DNA of 64,000 nt from Streptomyces asiaticus (GCF_018138715.1 NZ_JAGSHX010000006.1:5394001-5458000); one strand, 5' to 3'; positions 51,464 through 60,714 are shown, counted from the first letter of the stretch. Notes: generated by a model from the sequence alone, not told the origin. A program made the numbers and translations.

Positions 51464-51873
51464 CCGAGCCCGATGCCATCCACTGCGACCAGTTCCTGCC
51501 CCACCCCCCGGCCGTCGTATGGCAGGCCCTCACCGATCCGCGGCTGCACGCGCGGTGGTGGGCCGCGGGCGATGTGCGGGCGGAGGTCGGCCACCGCTTC
51601 ACGCTCGACATGGGGTCCTGGGGGGAGCAGCCCTGCGAGGTGATCGCCGTCGAGCCGGAGCGGCTGCTGAGCTACCGGTTCGCCCAGGCCACCCTGGACA
51701 CCACCATCACCTGGCGCCTCGAGCCGGAGGGCGCCGGCACCCGGCTCTTCCTCGAGCACGCCGGGTTCGACCTCGACTCCCCGCTGGGCAGGAAGGCCCT
51801 CGATGGGATGGGTCGCGGCTGGCCCTCGGTCCTCGAGCACCTCGCGACGGTCCTCGCCGAACCGGCGGGCTGA
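51460..51873 (+). CDS. SRPBCC (AHSA1/START-like) domain protein
   Basis: A 137-residue helix-grip protein of the AHSA1/CalC group. 'HPPAVVWQALTDPRLHARWWA' opens the fold and 'GAGTRLFLEHAGFD' with 'GWPSVLEHLATVL' closes it over a hydrophobic cavity. Such proteins bind or sequester small hydrophobic ligands. Coupling to the ArsR gene by a 4-base overlap is a common arrangement, in which the regulator senses a ligand and the partner deals with it; the ligand is unknown. Confidence 0.9.
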   Translation: MTEPDAIHCDQFLPHPPAVVWQALTDPRLHARWWAAGDVRAEVGHRFTLDMGSWGEQPCEVIAVEPERLLSYRFAQATLDTTITWRLEPEGAGTRLFLEHAGFDLDSPLGRKALDGMGRGWPSVLEHLATVLAEPAG

Positions 51874-51883
51874 TCGGCAAGGC

Positions 51884-52843
51884 TTACGAGAAGCGCGCTA
51901 TCGCCGTCATCGTCGGCCGCAGATTCCGCACCGCGGGCAGCCACCGCATCAGCGGCGCAAGCGCCCCGTAGTAGAACCCCCGCCCGCGCGGCGGCGGCAC
52001 CTCGCGCACCTCCGTGATCGCCGGATGGGCCGTCCGCACCTTCGGCAGCTCACCCGCGTCCATGCCCCACGGCATGGGCGGCGCCTGATAGCCCCCGGCG
52101 GTCCGCATCTCGCCGCGTACCGTCCGGGCGCTGAACCACCGCGGCACCGCGTCGAAGACCAGCGCCCCGCCCCGGAACCGCTCGGCGCACCCCGCGATCA
52201 GGTCCTTCACCTCGGTCGGCCGCAGATACATCAGCAGCCCCTGCGCGGTGATCAGCACCCCGCGCGCCGGATCGACCTCGTCCCGCCAGGACAGGTCGAG
52301 CGCCGAGCGGGCGAGGGTGCGCCGCCGCTCGTCGTCCGGCAGCAGCGCCCGCCGCACCTCGGCGGTCTCCGGCAGCTCCACGCACAGCCAGCGCGCCCGC
52401 CCGTTGTCCACCCGCCAGTACTGCGTCTCCAGACCCTCGGCGAGCGTGACGACCGTGCCGTCCGGATGCTCGTCCAGGAAGGCCCGTACGGCGGTGTCAA
52501 AGGTGCGGACCCGCAGCGCGTGGCCCTGCGCCAGCAGCGGGCTGGGCGTTCCGAAGGTCTCCTCGAAGGGGTAGTCGACACGCTCGACCAGCTCCACGGC
52601 CTTGGGGTCGTCCAGCACGGTCCGCGCCCGGCGGGCCTCGGCGGCCCGCATATAGAGGTTCCACAGCAGGGTCTCGGGCACCCCGCTCAGCTCGACGCGC
52701 CGGCCGCCCTTGCCGGCCCCGCTCCTGGTTCCGTTCCCGGCCCCGTTCCCGTTTTCGTTCGGTCCGGCGTCCGCCATGGCGTCGTCACTCCTCGCACGCG
52801 CGTCCCTCGGCGTTTCCCCCGCCTCCACCGTCTCTCCCGCCAT
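51884..52843 (-). CDS. Class I SAM methyltransferase (leucine carboxyl methyltransferase family)
   Basis: A 319-residue putative methyltransferase. After a ~45-residue Gly/Asn-rich start, 'LSGVPETLLWNLYMRAAEARR' and 'VRTFDTAVRAFL' match the LCMT/PPM1-type (PF04072) proteins; 'TVVTLAEGLETQYWRVDNG' is the SAM-binding motif and 'LITAQGLLMYL' the post-II region. Members act on varied small molecules or proteins. The ATG lies 4 bases after GTGAGGTT. It faces the SRPBCC gene tail to tail with a 10-base gap, so no terminator fits there. Confidence 0.85.
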   Translation of the reverse strand: MAGETVEAGETPRDARARSDDAMADAGPNENGNGAGNGTRSGAGKGGRRVELSGVPETLLWNLYMRAAEARRARTVLDDPKAVELVERVDYPFEETFGTPSPLLAQGHALRVRTFDTAVRAFLDEHPDGTVVTLAEGLETQYWRVDNGRARWLCVELPETAEVRRALLPDDERRRTLARSALDLSWRDEVDPARGVLITAQGLLMYLRPTEVKDLIAGCAERFRGGALVFDAVPRWFSARTVRGEMRTAGGYQAPPMPWGMDAGELPKVRTAHPAITEVREVPPPRGRGFYYGALAPLMRWLPAVRNLRPTMTAIARFS

Positions 52844-52875
52844 TCAACCTCACCCGATCTCCCATCCGGAACGGC

Positions 52876-52916
52876 GAACGCCCCGGCCCCCGGACGAATC
52901 CGGGGCCGGGGCGTTC
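52876..52916 (-). terminator. Terminator of the carnitine operon
   Basis: GAACGCCCCGGCCCC pairs with GGGGCCGGGGCGTTC across a short loop. It lies 18 bases beyond the thioesterase stop on the minus strand and before the methyltransferase start. Confidence 0.8.
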
Positions 52917-52934
52917 AGGCGGTACGGCGGTCCT

Positions 52935-53408
52935 TCAACCCGCCTCGGCCGGAACCGGGCCGATCGACCGGCCCGCCCACTCGGGGGCCTTCTCGAGCAG
53001 ATCCGTCAGCCGCTCCTTCACCTCATCGGGGAACGGAGCCGAGCGGCTCTCCTTCTGGTCGATGTGGAGCGCGAGCAGCTCGGTCGTGGCCACGGGGGCG
53101 CCGTCCGGCTCGCCCACATGCATCTCGTGGGTGAACCGGACCTTCTTCTCGTCCACGCCGATGACGCGCGTACGGATGGTGAGTTCGGCGCCCTCCTCGA
53201 CCTCGTTCAGATACCGGATGTGCGACTCCACGGTGTAGAGGGAGCAGCCGGTCTTGGCGCGGTAGGCGGAGTCGAGCCCGGTCTCCACCATCATCTCGTC
53301 GGTGCTGTGGCCGAAGACGAGGACGTAGAACGCCTCGCTCATATGGCCGTTGTAGTCGATCCACTCGGGACGTACGGTCTGCCGGTAGTCGGGGAGCGTG
53401 CTGCTCAC
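52935..53408 (-). CDS. Hot-dog thioesterase, probable betainyl-CoA thioesterase
   Basis: A 157-residue 4HBT-type thioesterase. 'WIDYNGHMSEAFYVLVFGHSTDEMM' is the conserved Asp/His-containing helix and 'YTVESHIRYLNEV' the following strand. The start is GTG 53408, which overlaps the dehydrogenase stop by 4 bases. In carnitine catabolism this activity frees glycine betaine from betainyl-CoA and is often fused to the dehydrogenase as a C-terminal domain; here it is separate but coupled. The substrate call is from context. Confidence 0.85.
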   Translation of the reverse strand: MSSTLPDYRQTVRPEWIDYNGHMSEAFYVLVFGHSTDEMMVETGLDSAYRAKTGCSLYTVESHIRYLNEVEEGAELTIRTRVIGVDEKKVRFTHEMHVGEPDGAPVATTELLALHIDQKESRSAPFPDEVKERLTDLLEKAPEWAGRSIGPVPAEAG

Positions 53409-54418
53409 TTCTCGTCTCCCATGGTGCTGGGGGTATGTGCGATGCCGTCCGTCCCCTCGGTGCGCTGCCGCGGCAGACGGCCAGTCGCCCGCAGGACGTC
53501 TATGACGCCCTGGTCCCGCTCCGCGACGAGCTGCGCGATGGTGCGGCTGCCCGCCGCCTCGTCACAGCCGTCGACCATGGCCGCACGCAGCGTGTCGTCC
53601 AGCTCAGGCGCCTCGAGACGGGTCCACGGAGACTTCAACGAGGGTCCGAAGTGGTCGAGCATATGTCCCATGCCTCCGTCGCCGCCCGCCAGGGCGAACG
53701 TGAGGCACGGACCCATGAACGCCCACCGCAGTCCGGGCCCCTCGGTGATGGAGTCGTCGATCTCCTTCACCGTGGCCTCACCGTTGGCCACCATGTGCAG
53801 CGCCTCCCGCCACAGCGCCTCCTGGAGCCGGTTGGCGATGAAGCCGGGCAGCTCGCGCTCCATGGTGATCACGGACTTGCCCGCCACCTTGTAGAAGCGC
53901 GAGGCCCACTCGACCGCCGCGGCGTCCGTCTGCTTCCCGCCGACGACCTCGACCAGCGGAATGAGATACGGCGGATTGAAGGGGTGGCCGACGACGAGGC
54001 GGCCGGGGTCGGCGGCCTCGGTCTGCATATCGGTCATCGGATAGCCGGAGGTGGAGGACGCGATGACGACCCCGGGCGGGGCCGCCGCGTCCAGCTGGGC
54101 CAGCAGCGACCGCTTGAGCTCCAGCTTCTCCGGGGCGCTCTCCTGGACGAACTGCGCGTCGGCCACGGCCTCCGCCAGTGTCGCGGCGACGGTCAGCCGG
54201 TCGGGGGAGGCGCCGTCGGCGAGGCCGATCTGCTCCAGGGCGGGCCAGGCGGCCGCCACGAGACGGCGCAGCTTCTCCTCGGCGTCGGGGGCCGGGTCCC
54301 AGGCGGTGACGTCGTAGCCGCGCGCCAGGAAGTGGGCGACCCAGCCGCCGCCGATGACTCCGGCGCCGACACAGGCGACGCGGCGTACCTCTTCGGGGGC
54401 GCAGGGGGATGAGGGCAT
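53405..54418 (-). CDS. Probable L-carnitine dehydrogenase (3-hydroxyacyl-CoA dehydrogenase family)
   Basis: A 337-residue NAD-dependent dehydrogenase. The Rossmann motif GAGVIGGGW lies near residues 18-26, 'SSTSGYPMTDMQ' and 'VVGHPFNPPYLIPLVEVV' are the 3HCDH family core, and 'GLRWAFMGPCLTFALAGGDGG' is typical of the L-carnitine dehydrogenase group. It would oxidise L-carnitine to 3-dehydrocarnitine. It lies 50 bases after the BKACE gene and overlaps the thioesterase gene, the set expected for conversion of carnitine to glycine betaine. Oxidation of another 3-hydroxy acid is the alternative. Confidence 0.87.
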   Translation of the reverse strand: MPSSPCAPEEVRRVACVGAGVIGGGWVAHFLARGYDVTAWDPAPDAEEKLRRLVAAAWPALEQIGLADGASPDRLTVAATLAEAVADAQFVQESAPEKLELKRSLLAQLDAAAPPGVVIASSTSGYPMTDMQTEAADPGRLVVGHPFNPPYLIPLVEVVGGKQTDAAAVEWASRFYKVAGKSVITMERELPGFIANRLQEALWREALHMVANGEATVKEIDDSITEGPGLRWAFMGPCLTFALAGGDGGMGHMLDHFGPSLKSPWTRLEAPELDDTLRAAMVDGCDEAAGSRTIAQLVAERDQGVIDVLRATGRLPRQRTEGTDGIAHTPSTMGDEK

Positions 54419-54468
54419 GGCGGTCCTAAGGGTGTGAGGGGGGAAGAGAGAGGGGAGGCGGTGGGGGA

Positions 54469-55362
54469 TTACGCGCGGGGCTTGAGGCCCAGCCGCTGCC
54501 GCGCCTCGTCCGGCGTGGCGACCTTCGCGCCCAGCAGCTCCGTGATCTGGACCGCGCGCTCGACGAGCTGGCCGTTGGTGGCCTTGACGCCCCGGCTGAG
54601 GTAGAGGTTGTCCTCGAGACCGACCCGTACGTTCCCGCCGAGCAGGATGGACTGCGCCACCCACGGCATCTGCATCCGGCCCAGCGCGAAGCTGGCCCAC
54701 TGGGCGCCCTCGGGCAGCATGTTGACCATCGACGCGAGCACGCCCGGATCGGCCGGGGCGCCCCACGGGATGCCCATGCAGAGCTGGAAGACGGTCGGGT
54801 CGTCCAGCAGCCCCTCGGCCAGCAGCTGCTTGGCGAACCACAGCTGCCCGGTGTCGAAGATCTCCAGCTCCGGGCGTACGCCCAGCTCCTGGATGCGCTT
54901 GGCGCCGGTGCGCAGCATGTCGGGGGTGGAGACGTAGAGGTTGCTGCCGTCGCCGAAGTTGAGCGAGCCGCAGTCCAGGGTGCAGATGTCGGGGAGCAGG
55001 TCCTCGACGTGGGGGAGCCGGTCCAGGCCGCTGACCAGGTCGGTGCCGGGGAGGTGGGTGAGCGGGTTCTCCGGGTCGAGGACCAGGTCGCCGCCCATGC
55101 CCGCGGTGAGGTTGATGACGACGTCGGTGCCGGTCTCCTTGACCCGCTCCACGACCTCGCGGTAGAGCCGCGGATCGCGGGCGGGGGCGCCGGTCTCGGG
55201 GTCGCGTACGTGGATGTGGACCACGGCCGCCCCGGCCTCCGCGGCCTCGACGGCGGAGCGGGCTATCTGCTCGGGGGTGACGGGGACGTGGGGGCTGCGG
55301 CCCACGGTGTCACCGGCGCCGGTCAAGGCACACGTGATGATGACGCTGTCGTTCATGGGCAT
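54469..55362 (-). CDS. BKACE (DUF849) beta-keto acid cleavage enzyme, probable dehydrocarnitine cleavage
   Basis: A 297-residue zinc enzyme of the 3-keto-5-aminohexanoate cleavage family. '[12 protein letters not shown]' opens the barrel, '[17 protein letters not shown]' holds the HxH zinc ligands, and '[11 protein letters not shown]' and 'CSLNFGD'-like '[14 protein letters not shown]' follow. The family condenses a beta-keto acid with acetyl-CoA to give acetoacetate and a new CoA ester; with 3-dehydrocarnitine the product is betainyl-CoA. ATG 55362 follows GAGGGAG. It is the first enzyme gene of the unit, 48 bases after the regulator. Confidence 0.88.
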   Translation of the reverse strand: MPMNDSVIITCALTGAGDTVGRSPHVPVTPEQIARSAVEAAEAGAAVVHIHVRDPETGAPARDPRLYREVVERVKETGTDVVINLTAGMGGDLVLDPENPLTHLPGTDLVSGLDRLPHVEDLLPDICTLDCGSLNFGDGSNLYVSTPDMLRTGAKRIQELGVRPELEIFDTGQLWFAKQLLAEGLLDDPTVFQLCMGIPWGAPADPGVLASMVNMLPEGAQWASFALGRMQMPWVAQSILLGGNVRVGLEDNLYLSRGVKATNGQLVERAVQITELLGAKVATPDEARQRLGLKPRA

Positions 55363-55410
55363 GGGCGTTACTCCCTCTCTTGCGGTGCGCCGCACTCTTG
55401 TGGTGCGGAG

Positions 55411-56382
55411 CTACGGTCCTGACTGGTCGGCGGTCGGTCCGGCCGCGTCGGCGCCGGATCGCCGCGCGGCGGCCGCGTCGGCGCCGGAGCGCCGTGCGGT
55501 CAGTTCGGTGTCCACGTACGCGTTGCAGGCGATGTCCATGGCCTCGGCGGTCGTACCGCCCGCACCGGGTCCGGTGGCCAGCACCTGGATGGCGAGTCCG
55601 TCGATCAGCGCGGTCAGGCGCAGCGCGCTGAACTGCGGGTCGACGGCGCGGAAGACCCCCTGCTCGATACCGCGCCGGATCACCTCGGCCACGGTCCGCC
55701 GCCACTGCTGATAGAAGTCGGCGTGCAGCCGCCCGATGGCCGTGGACCGCGCGGCCTCGGCCCACAGGTCCATCCACACCAGCCACTGCTGCCGCTGCCG
55801 CTCGGTGTACGGCGCCTGGAGCGCGATGAGCTGCCGCAGCTCCTCGCGCGCGTCGTCGGCCTCGGCGATCCGGGCGGCGCGGCGCGCGGTGTCCTCGTCC
55901 ATGCACCAGCGCACGGCGGCCTCGAGCAGCTCGGCGCGGCCCGGGAAGTGGTAGTGGATGGTGGCGGTGCTGGTGTCGCAGGCGGCGGCGATGTCGGCGA
56001 CGCGTACGGCGTGGAAGCCGCGCTCGGCGATGAGCCGGACCGTCTCCCGCACGATCTGTAGCGGCCGCCCGCTGTCGGGGGGCGCGGTGGGGGCGGGCGG
56101 GCGCGGCGCCCCGGCCGCCCCGCCGTCCGCTCTGCCGGCTCCGCCGCCCGTCGCGCCGTCCGTCGCGCCGTCCGTCGTGGTGCCGAGCAGCCATCCGGCG
56201 TCCACGTTCCCGGCGTCGGCGATCCGCGCCAGCTCGGCCACGGTGAAGCGCCGGCTCCCGCTGAGCGAACGCGAGAGCTTGGACGGGTCCATCACGACCC
56301 GCCGCGCGAATTCGCGCTGGGTACAACCGGCTTCGCCGATCACCTGACGTACGCGTTCCGCCACGTCGAACTGTTGCCGCAT
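55411..56382 (-). CDS. XRE-TetR fusion transcriptional regulator
   Basis: A 323-residue protein with two DNA-binding modules. Residues ~5-60 form an XRE-type helix-turn-helix: 'VRQVIGEAGCTQREFARRV' then 'DPSKLSRSLSGSRRFTVAEL'. A Gly/Ala/Pro linker of ~40 residues follows, then a full TetR protein: 'IVRETVRLIAERGFHAVRV', 'DIAAACDTSTATIHYHF', and the helical ligand domain. ATG 56382 suits the family; a TTG at 56418 would add 12 residues, but it would place the upstream palindrome inside the gene. Position at the head of the carnitine genes suggests it controls them. Confidence 0.87.
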   Translation of the reverse strand: MRQQFDVAERVRQVIGEAGCTQREFARRVVMDPSKLSRSLSGSRRFTVAELARIADAGNVDAGWLLGTTTDGATDGATGGGAGRADGGAAGAPRPPAPTAPPDSGRPLQIVRETVRLIAERGFHAVRVADIAAACDTSTATIHYHFPGRAELLEAAVRWCMDEDTARRAARIAEADDAREELRQLIALQAPYTERQRQQWLVWMDLWAEAARSTAIGRLHADFYQQWRRTVAEVIRRGIEQGVFRAVDPQFSALRLTALIDGLAIQVLATGPGAGGTTAEAMDIACNAYVDTELTARRSGADAAAARRSGADAAGPTADQSGP

Positions 56383-56399
56383 GGCCGACACGGTACGGA

Positions 56400-56417
56400 T
56401 GCGTTGAGATAAACGCA
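56400..56417. promoter_or_regulatory. 18-bp palindrome upstream of the XRE-TetR gene
   Basis: TGCGTT-GAGATA-AACGCA, perfect 6-base arms, ends 18 bases before the ATG at 56382 on the minus strand. It sits in an AT-rich patch and is a natural autoregulatory operator. TTGCGTTT is also a fair promoter element. Confidence 0.55.
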
Positions 56418-56570
56418 ATGAATGTGACAGTGGGGTGCCTGCTTCCTCCCTAAATATATGGGAATTTCACCCGGGAATTGCGGTGCAGGCTGACTGATGC
56501 ATCAGTTGTGCACGATGATGTTCGAACACTTACGACTATGCTCACCGGGCGTGAGAACAGGAGCGATCGG

Positions 56571-58214
56571 GTGACATCGGGTGGGGACGACATACGGCTT
56601 ATCGGCGGCCGCTACCAGCTGGGCAACCGGCTGGGACGAGGCGGCATGGGCACGGTCTGGCGCGCGTACGACCAGATGCTGGAGCGCGAGGTCGCTGCCA
56701 AGGAGCTGAACGTCGCGAGCGACGACCACGAGTACCAGCGACGGCTGCGCCGGGCGCAGAGAGAGGCGCGTACCGTCGCGCGGGTGCACCACCCGCATGT
56801 GGTGGGCGTCCATGACCTGGTCGAACACGACGACCGGCTGTGGATCGTGATGGAGCTGATCGACGGCCCCAACCTGGCCCGCCGGATCGCGGACGACGGC
56901 CCTCTCACCCCCCGCCACACCGCCGCCCTCGGGCTCCAGCTGCTCGGCGCGCTGGAGGCCGTGCACGCCGCCGGGGCGCTGCACCGCGACGTCAAGCCGG
57001 CCAACGTCCTGTTGCGCCGGGACGGCAGCGCGGTCCTCACCGACTTCGGCATCGCCGCCCTGGAAGACGACGAGTCGCTCACCACCACCGGTGAACTCCT
57101 CGGCTCCATCGGCTACATGGCGCCCGAGCGGCTGACCGCGGAGGAGGTCGGCCCGCCGTCGGACCTGTGGTCGCTGGGCGCGACCCTGTCCGCGGTCGCC
57201 TCCGGCGTACCGCCCTTCCAGCGCGCCACCGGGGCCGCCGCGCTGCACGCGGTCACCTTCGCGGATCCGGAGATCCCGGAACGGGTCGGCCCCCTGCGGC
57301 CCATCGTCGAGGCCCTGCTGAACAAGTCCCCGGGCCTGCGCCCGTCCGCGGCCACGATCGGGGCCGCGCTGCGGCGCGTGGCGGACGGGGCGGAAGACCC
57401 GGGCCCACTGCCCCCGGCGGGCCCTCCGGCCGACGTCCCGGAGACTCCCACGCACGTGGCGGCCACCCCCGCGGACGTGGCGGACAGCCCGACACTGGCC
57501 GGGCCCCCCACGGCGGCCGCACCCCACGCCCTCGGTGGACACCCGACACCAACCGCACCCCACACCCTCGCCGGATCACCGACCCTCGCCGGATCGCCCA
57601 CCCTCGCCGGATCACCCGCCCTGGACCGGGAACCGACCGTCATGGACCAGGCGGCCGGATCGCCACCCCCTCGACCCCGCGGCCGGGGCCGGGCCCGGAC
57701 CTGGTGGTGGACGGCGGGCGCGGCGCTCGCGGTGGCGGCCCTCGCCACCGGGCTCTTCTTCGCCTTCGGCCCCCCGTCCGACAACGACGGCGACGACGCC
57801 GCGCAGCCTCCCGCCACCGCCACGACCAAGGTGACCGTGGACGCGGCCCGCGGCTGGCAGTCCGCCACGAGCACCCCGATCCAGAAGGGCGACAAGGTGT
57901 CGGTCCGCTACACCAGCGGCACCTGGACCGTGGACGCCGCCAACCTCCCACTCGTCGGCCCGGCCGGCCACACCGCCGCCGACGACCAATCCCTCCGCTT
58001 CGCCTGGCAGAACTGCAAGGTGAAGTCCGACGTCCCCTTCGGCACCCTCCTGGGCCGCTACCCCGGAAACCCCGGCAACCCCCACGCCGTACACCGTGCC
58101 TGGCACTTCCAGGCCACCCGCTCGGGCACCCTGCAACTCCGCGTCAACGACGGCGAGGGCTGCCTCGACGACAACAAGGGAGCCCTCACCCTCACCGTGC
58201 GGATCACCCACTGA
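56571..58214 (+). CDS. Transmembrane serine/threonine protein kinase
   Basis: A 547-residue receptor-type kinase. Gly loop LGRGGMGTVW (21-30), Lys44, HRDVKPAN (Asp140), DFG (Asp158), and 'GSIGYMAPE' show an active Hanks-type kinase. A Pro/Thr linker (~280-370) contains 6-residue 'TLAGSP' repeats. One membrane helix lies near 377-400, and a ~140-residue outer domain follows that has two Cys and no PASTA likeness. GTG 56571 follows AGGAG by 7 bases; TACGACTAT upstream may be the -10 box. It differs from the PknG-type kinase in this window in having a sensor domain outside the cell. Confidence 0.88.
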   Translation: MTSGGDDIRLIGGRYQLGNRLGRGGMGTVWRAYDQMLEREVAAKELNVASDDHEYQRRLRRAQREARTVARVHHPHVVGVHDLVEHDDRLWIVMELIDGPNLARRIADDGPLTPRHTAALGLQLLGALEAVHAAGALHRDVKPANVLLRRDGSAVLTDFGIAALEDDESLTTTGELLGSIGYMAPERLTAEEVGPPSDLWSLGATLSAVASGVPPFQRATGAAALHAVTFADPEIPERVGPLRPIVEALLNKSPGLRPSAATIGAALRRVADGAEDPGPLPPAGPPADVPETPTHVAATPADVADSPTLAGPPTAAAPHALGGHPTPTAPHTLAGSPTLAGSPTLAGSPALDREPTVMDQAAGSPPPRPRGRGRARTWWWTAGAALAVAALATGLFFAFGPPSDNDGDDAAQPPATATTKVTVDAARGWQSATSTPIQKGDKVSVRYTSGTWTVDAANLPLVGPAGHTAADDQSLRFAWQNCKVKSDVPFGTLLGRYPGNPGNPHAVHRAWHFQATRSGTLQLRVNDGEGCLDDNKGALTLTVRITH

Positions 58215-58352
58215 CCGGGCGACGCGGCGCGCCCGAGCACGCGGTTCCGCGAAAAACGTGGGCACCGTGGGCAACGCGCGGGCTTCGCCGACGCATCCTT
58301 CCGGGCGGCCCCGGCAGCAGCGCCAGGGTCCACGGCACGAAAGGAGCGTCAC

Positions 58353-59576
58353 TTGGATTCGGAGAAGAGGAAGCAGCCGCTCGCACGGCGACGCGTCCTG
58401 GCCCTGACGGCGGGATCCCTCGTCGCCGCGGGGTGCACACAGGGCGAACGGCGGTCCGCCGACAAGACCGGTCACGCCCCCGAGGCAAGGACCTCCGCCG
58501 ACGGACCGGACGGCGCGCTGGGAGCGAATTTCAACGAGGACCCCGACAGCGTGACCTTCGGCGAACTGCGCGAGCTCTCCGCGAGCTGGCTCCGGGGTTT
58601 CGTTCCGATGCCCGAGGTCGAGGACGACGCCTCCCACCAGCGCGCCATCGCGAAGCTCCTGGACGCCCATCGCCTCGGCCACAGCACGGTGCTCTCGCTG
58701 AAGTTCCCGTACAACCACCGGCCGATACCCCGGCCGGGCAGCTCCGCCATGGACGCGGAACTCGCCCGGGTCGACAAGGTCCTGCACACCGTCCTCGACA
58801 CCGTGGACATCCTGGCCATCGGCAACGAGCCGTTCATCGAGAGCCTTCCCCAGGACCGCCGCTCGGGCGCGCTGAACGCGTTCTACGAGACGGTCGCGGA
58901 GCACATCATCGCGTACCGGAAGAAGCACTTCGGCTCGCGCTGCCGGACCCACCTCCACATGGGCGCGCTCAACTTCCTCGACAAGCCGGACAAGCGGACC
59001 CCGGCCACCGACCGCTGGCTGTCCTTCACCCGCCGGACCCCGGAGATCGAGGGCGTGGACATCCACCCCCATGTGTCCGCGCCGGAGAAGGTGAAGCCCT
59101 ACCTCGACTACATCCTGCCCCGCCTCCGTGACGGCCAGAAGTTCCTGGTCACCGAGTTCTCCCTGGTCCAGCTGTGGAAGCTGCACCTGAACGACACGAT
59201 CCCCGCGCGCTTCGCCCGCCGCTACCGCCTTCCGCCGGACACCCCGGTGTGGAAGGTGATCAAGGAAGCCATCGAGCACCCCTTCTCCGAGGAGAAGTGG
59301 CGTGACTTCCTCGCCATGAGCCCCTGGTTCGAGAACAACAAACACTTCCTGCGGGACCAGGTGCGCCACTTCCGCGACACCGGACGCCTCGCCGTGGCCA
59401 CGTACGGCGTCACCCAAGGCGCCGCCATGACCCGGAACTTCGGCCCGGACAAGACACCCTGGCTGCTGAACAGCCTCTACGCCAACCGCACCGTGGAGCG
59501 GTCCGAGGACGGCTCACCGGCCCACAACTACGGGTTCTTCGACGACTTCAGAGCCCTCCAGCGCCCAGAGAACTGA
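58353..59576 (+). CDS. Tat lipoprotein with glycosidase-like fold
   Basis: A 407-residue exported lipoprotein. 'ARRRVLALTAGSLVAAGC' combines a twin-arginine motif with a lipobox (AAGC, Cys28). The mature part looks like a (beta/alpha)8 barrel: 'SWLRGFVPM', 'ILAIGNEPFIES' with a possible acid/base Glu, and 'QKFLVTEFSLVQLWK' with a possible nucleophile Glu, as in GH5/GH39-like clans. I do not recognise the exact family. The start is TTG 58353, six bases after AAGGAG. It follows the kinase gene by 138 bases. Confidence 0.7.
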   Translation: MDSEKRKQPLARRRVLALTAGSLVAAGCTQGERRSADKTGHAPEARTSADGPDGALGANFNEDPDSVTFGELRELSASWLRGFVPMPEVEDDASHQRAIAKLLDAHRLGHSTVLSLKFPYNHRPIPRPGSSAMDAELARVDKVLHTVLDTVDILAIGNEPFIESLPQDRRSGALNAFYETVAEHIIAYRKKHFGSRCRTHLHMGALNFLDKPDKRTPATDRWLSFTRRTPEIEGVDIHPHVSAPEKVKPYLDYILPRLRDGQKFLVTEFSLVQLWKLHLNDTIPARFARRYRLPPDTPVWKVIKEAIEHPFSEEKWRDFLAMSPWFENNKHFLRDQVRHFRDTGRLAVATYGVTQGAAMTRNFGPDKTPWLLNSLYANRTVERSEDGSPAHNYGFFDDFRALQRPEN

Positions 59577-59583
59577 TCTCCCT

Positions 59584-59603
59584 CCGGGGCTCCTCCGCCC
59601 CGG
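59584..59603. terminator. Short terminator hairpin
   Basis: CCGGGGC and GCCCCGG form a 7-bp stem around six bases, just after the stop at 59576 and before the convergent epoxide hydrolase gene. Confidence 0.5.
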
Positions 59604-59727
59604 ATGCGAGAGACTCCCGCGATGAGTGGTCGCCGCCTCCGCCTGCACCGTCCCGGCCGGCACCTGGGTGGCGCCCGCCTCCCCGAACCCGTCCTCCTGG
59701 CCGGTACGTCCGGGCGGGCCATACGCG

Positions 59728-60714
59728 TCACGCGGGAAGCGAGTTCAGCCAGTCGACCAGCAGTCGGTTGATCTCCGCCGGGCGCTCCTGCTGGATCCAG
59801 TGGCCGCAGTCCTCGAGGATGTGCGAGCCGACGAGCCCGGGCAGTGTGTTCGGGTACGCCTTGATCGCGTCGCCCATCCAGGCGGTCGAGGCGTCCAGGG
59901 CGCCGCCGACGAAGAGCGACGGCTGGGTGATGGGCGCGCCGTCGTACTCGGCCAGGTCCTCCCAGTCCCGGTCCATGGTGCGGTAGCGGTTCAGCCCGCC
60001 GGTCAGCCCGGTCCGCTCGAACTCACCCGCGTAGACATCGAGGTCCCGCTCGCTCAGCCAGGCGGGCAGCCGCCCGGCGGGGAACCGCTCGCGCATCGTC
60101 CGGCCGCGCGTGATGAAGTGCGGGTCGGGCAGATCGGGTCCGGGCATGGTGTCGCCGGACAGCGCGGCGTAGATCCCCGCGAGCCAGCCGCGCACATCCG
60201 GCTCGATCTCCGCCTCGGCCCGGCCCGGCTCCTGGAAGTAGGAGACGTAGAACTCCTCGTCCCCGCCCATCCCGGCGAAGACCTCGGAGGGCCTGGGGCC
60301 GCCGCGCGGGGCGTACGGCACGCTCAGCAGCCCGACCGCCCGGAACACATCCGGGCGCAGCAGGGCGGAATGGGCGGCGATGGGCGAGCCCCAGTCGTGC
60401 CCGATCACCACGGCGGACTCCTCGCCGAGCGCCTCCACCACGGCGACGTTGTCCGCCACCAGCTCCCGCATCCGGTACGCGTCCACCGCCGCGGGCCGGG
60501 AGGAGCGGCCGTACCCACGGACGTCGACGGCGGCCACCCGGTACCCGGCCGCGGCCAGCGCGGGCAGCTGGTGGCGCCATGAGTACCAGGACTCCGGAAA
60601 GCCGTGGACGAGCAGCACCAGCGGGCCGGTGCCCTGCTCCACGAGGTGGATCCGCCCGGCGGGCGAGGGCACCAGACGGTGGGTGAGGTCGGGTGTGGGC
60701 GGCGTCTGCGGCAT
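59728..60714 (-). CDS. Epoxide hydrolase-like alpha/beta hydrolase
   Basis: A 328-residue soluble alpha/beta hydrolase. HGFP (37-40) forms the oxyanion hole, GHDWGS puts the nucleophile at Asp107, and GHW near residue 310 supplies the His. The Asp nucleophile, with two cap-domain Tyr candidates, points to soluble epoxide hydrolase and away from esterases. ATG 60714 follows GGGAGGAAA. It is a single-gene unit. Substrate unknown. Confidence 0.9.
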   Translation of the reverse strand: MPQTPPTPDLTHRLVPSPAGRIHLVEQGTGPLVLLVHGFPESWYSWRHQLPALAAAGYRVAAVDVRGYGRSSRPAAVDAYRMRELVADNVAVVEALGEESAVVIGHDWGSPIAAHSALLRPDVFRAVGLLSVPYAPRGGPRPSEVFAGMGGDEEFYVSYFQEPGRAEAEIEPDVRGWLAGIYAALSGDTMPGPDLPDPHFITRGRTMRERFPAGRLPAWLSERDLDVYAGEFERTGLTGGLNRYRTMDRDWEDLAEYDGAPITQPSLFVGGALDASTAWMGDAIKAYPNTLPGLVGSHILEDCGHWIQQERPAEINRLLVDWLNSLPA

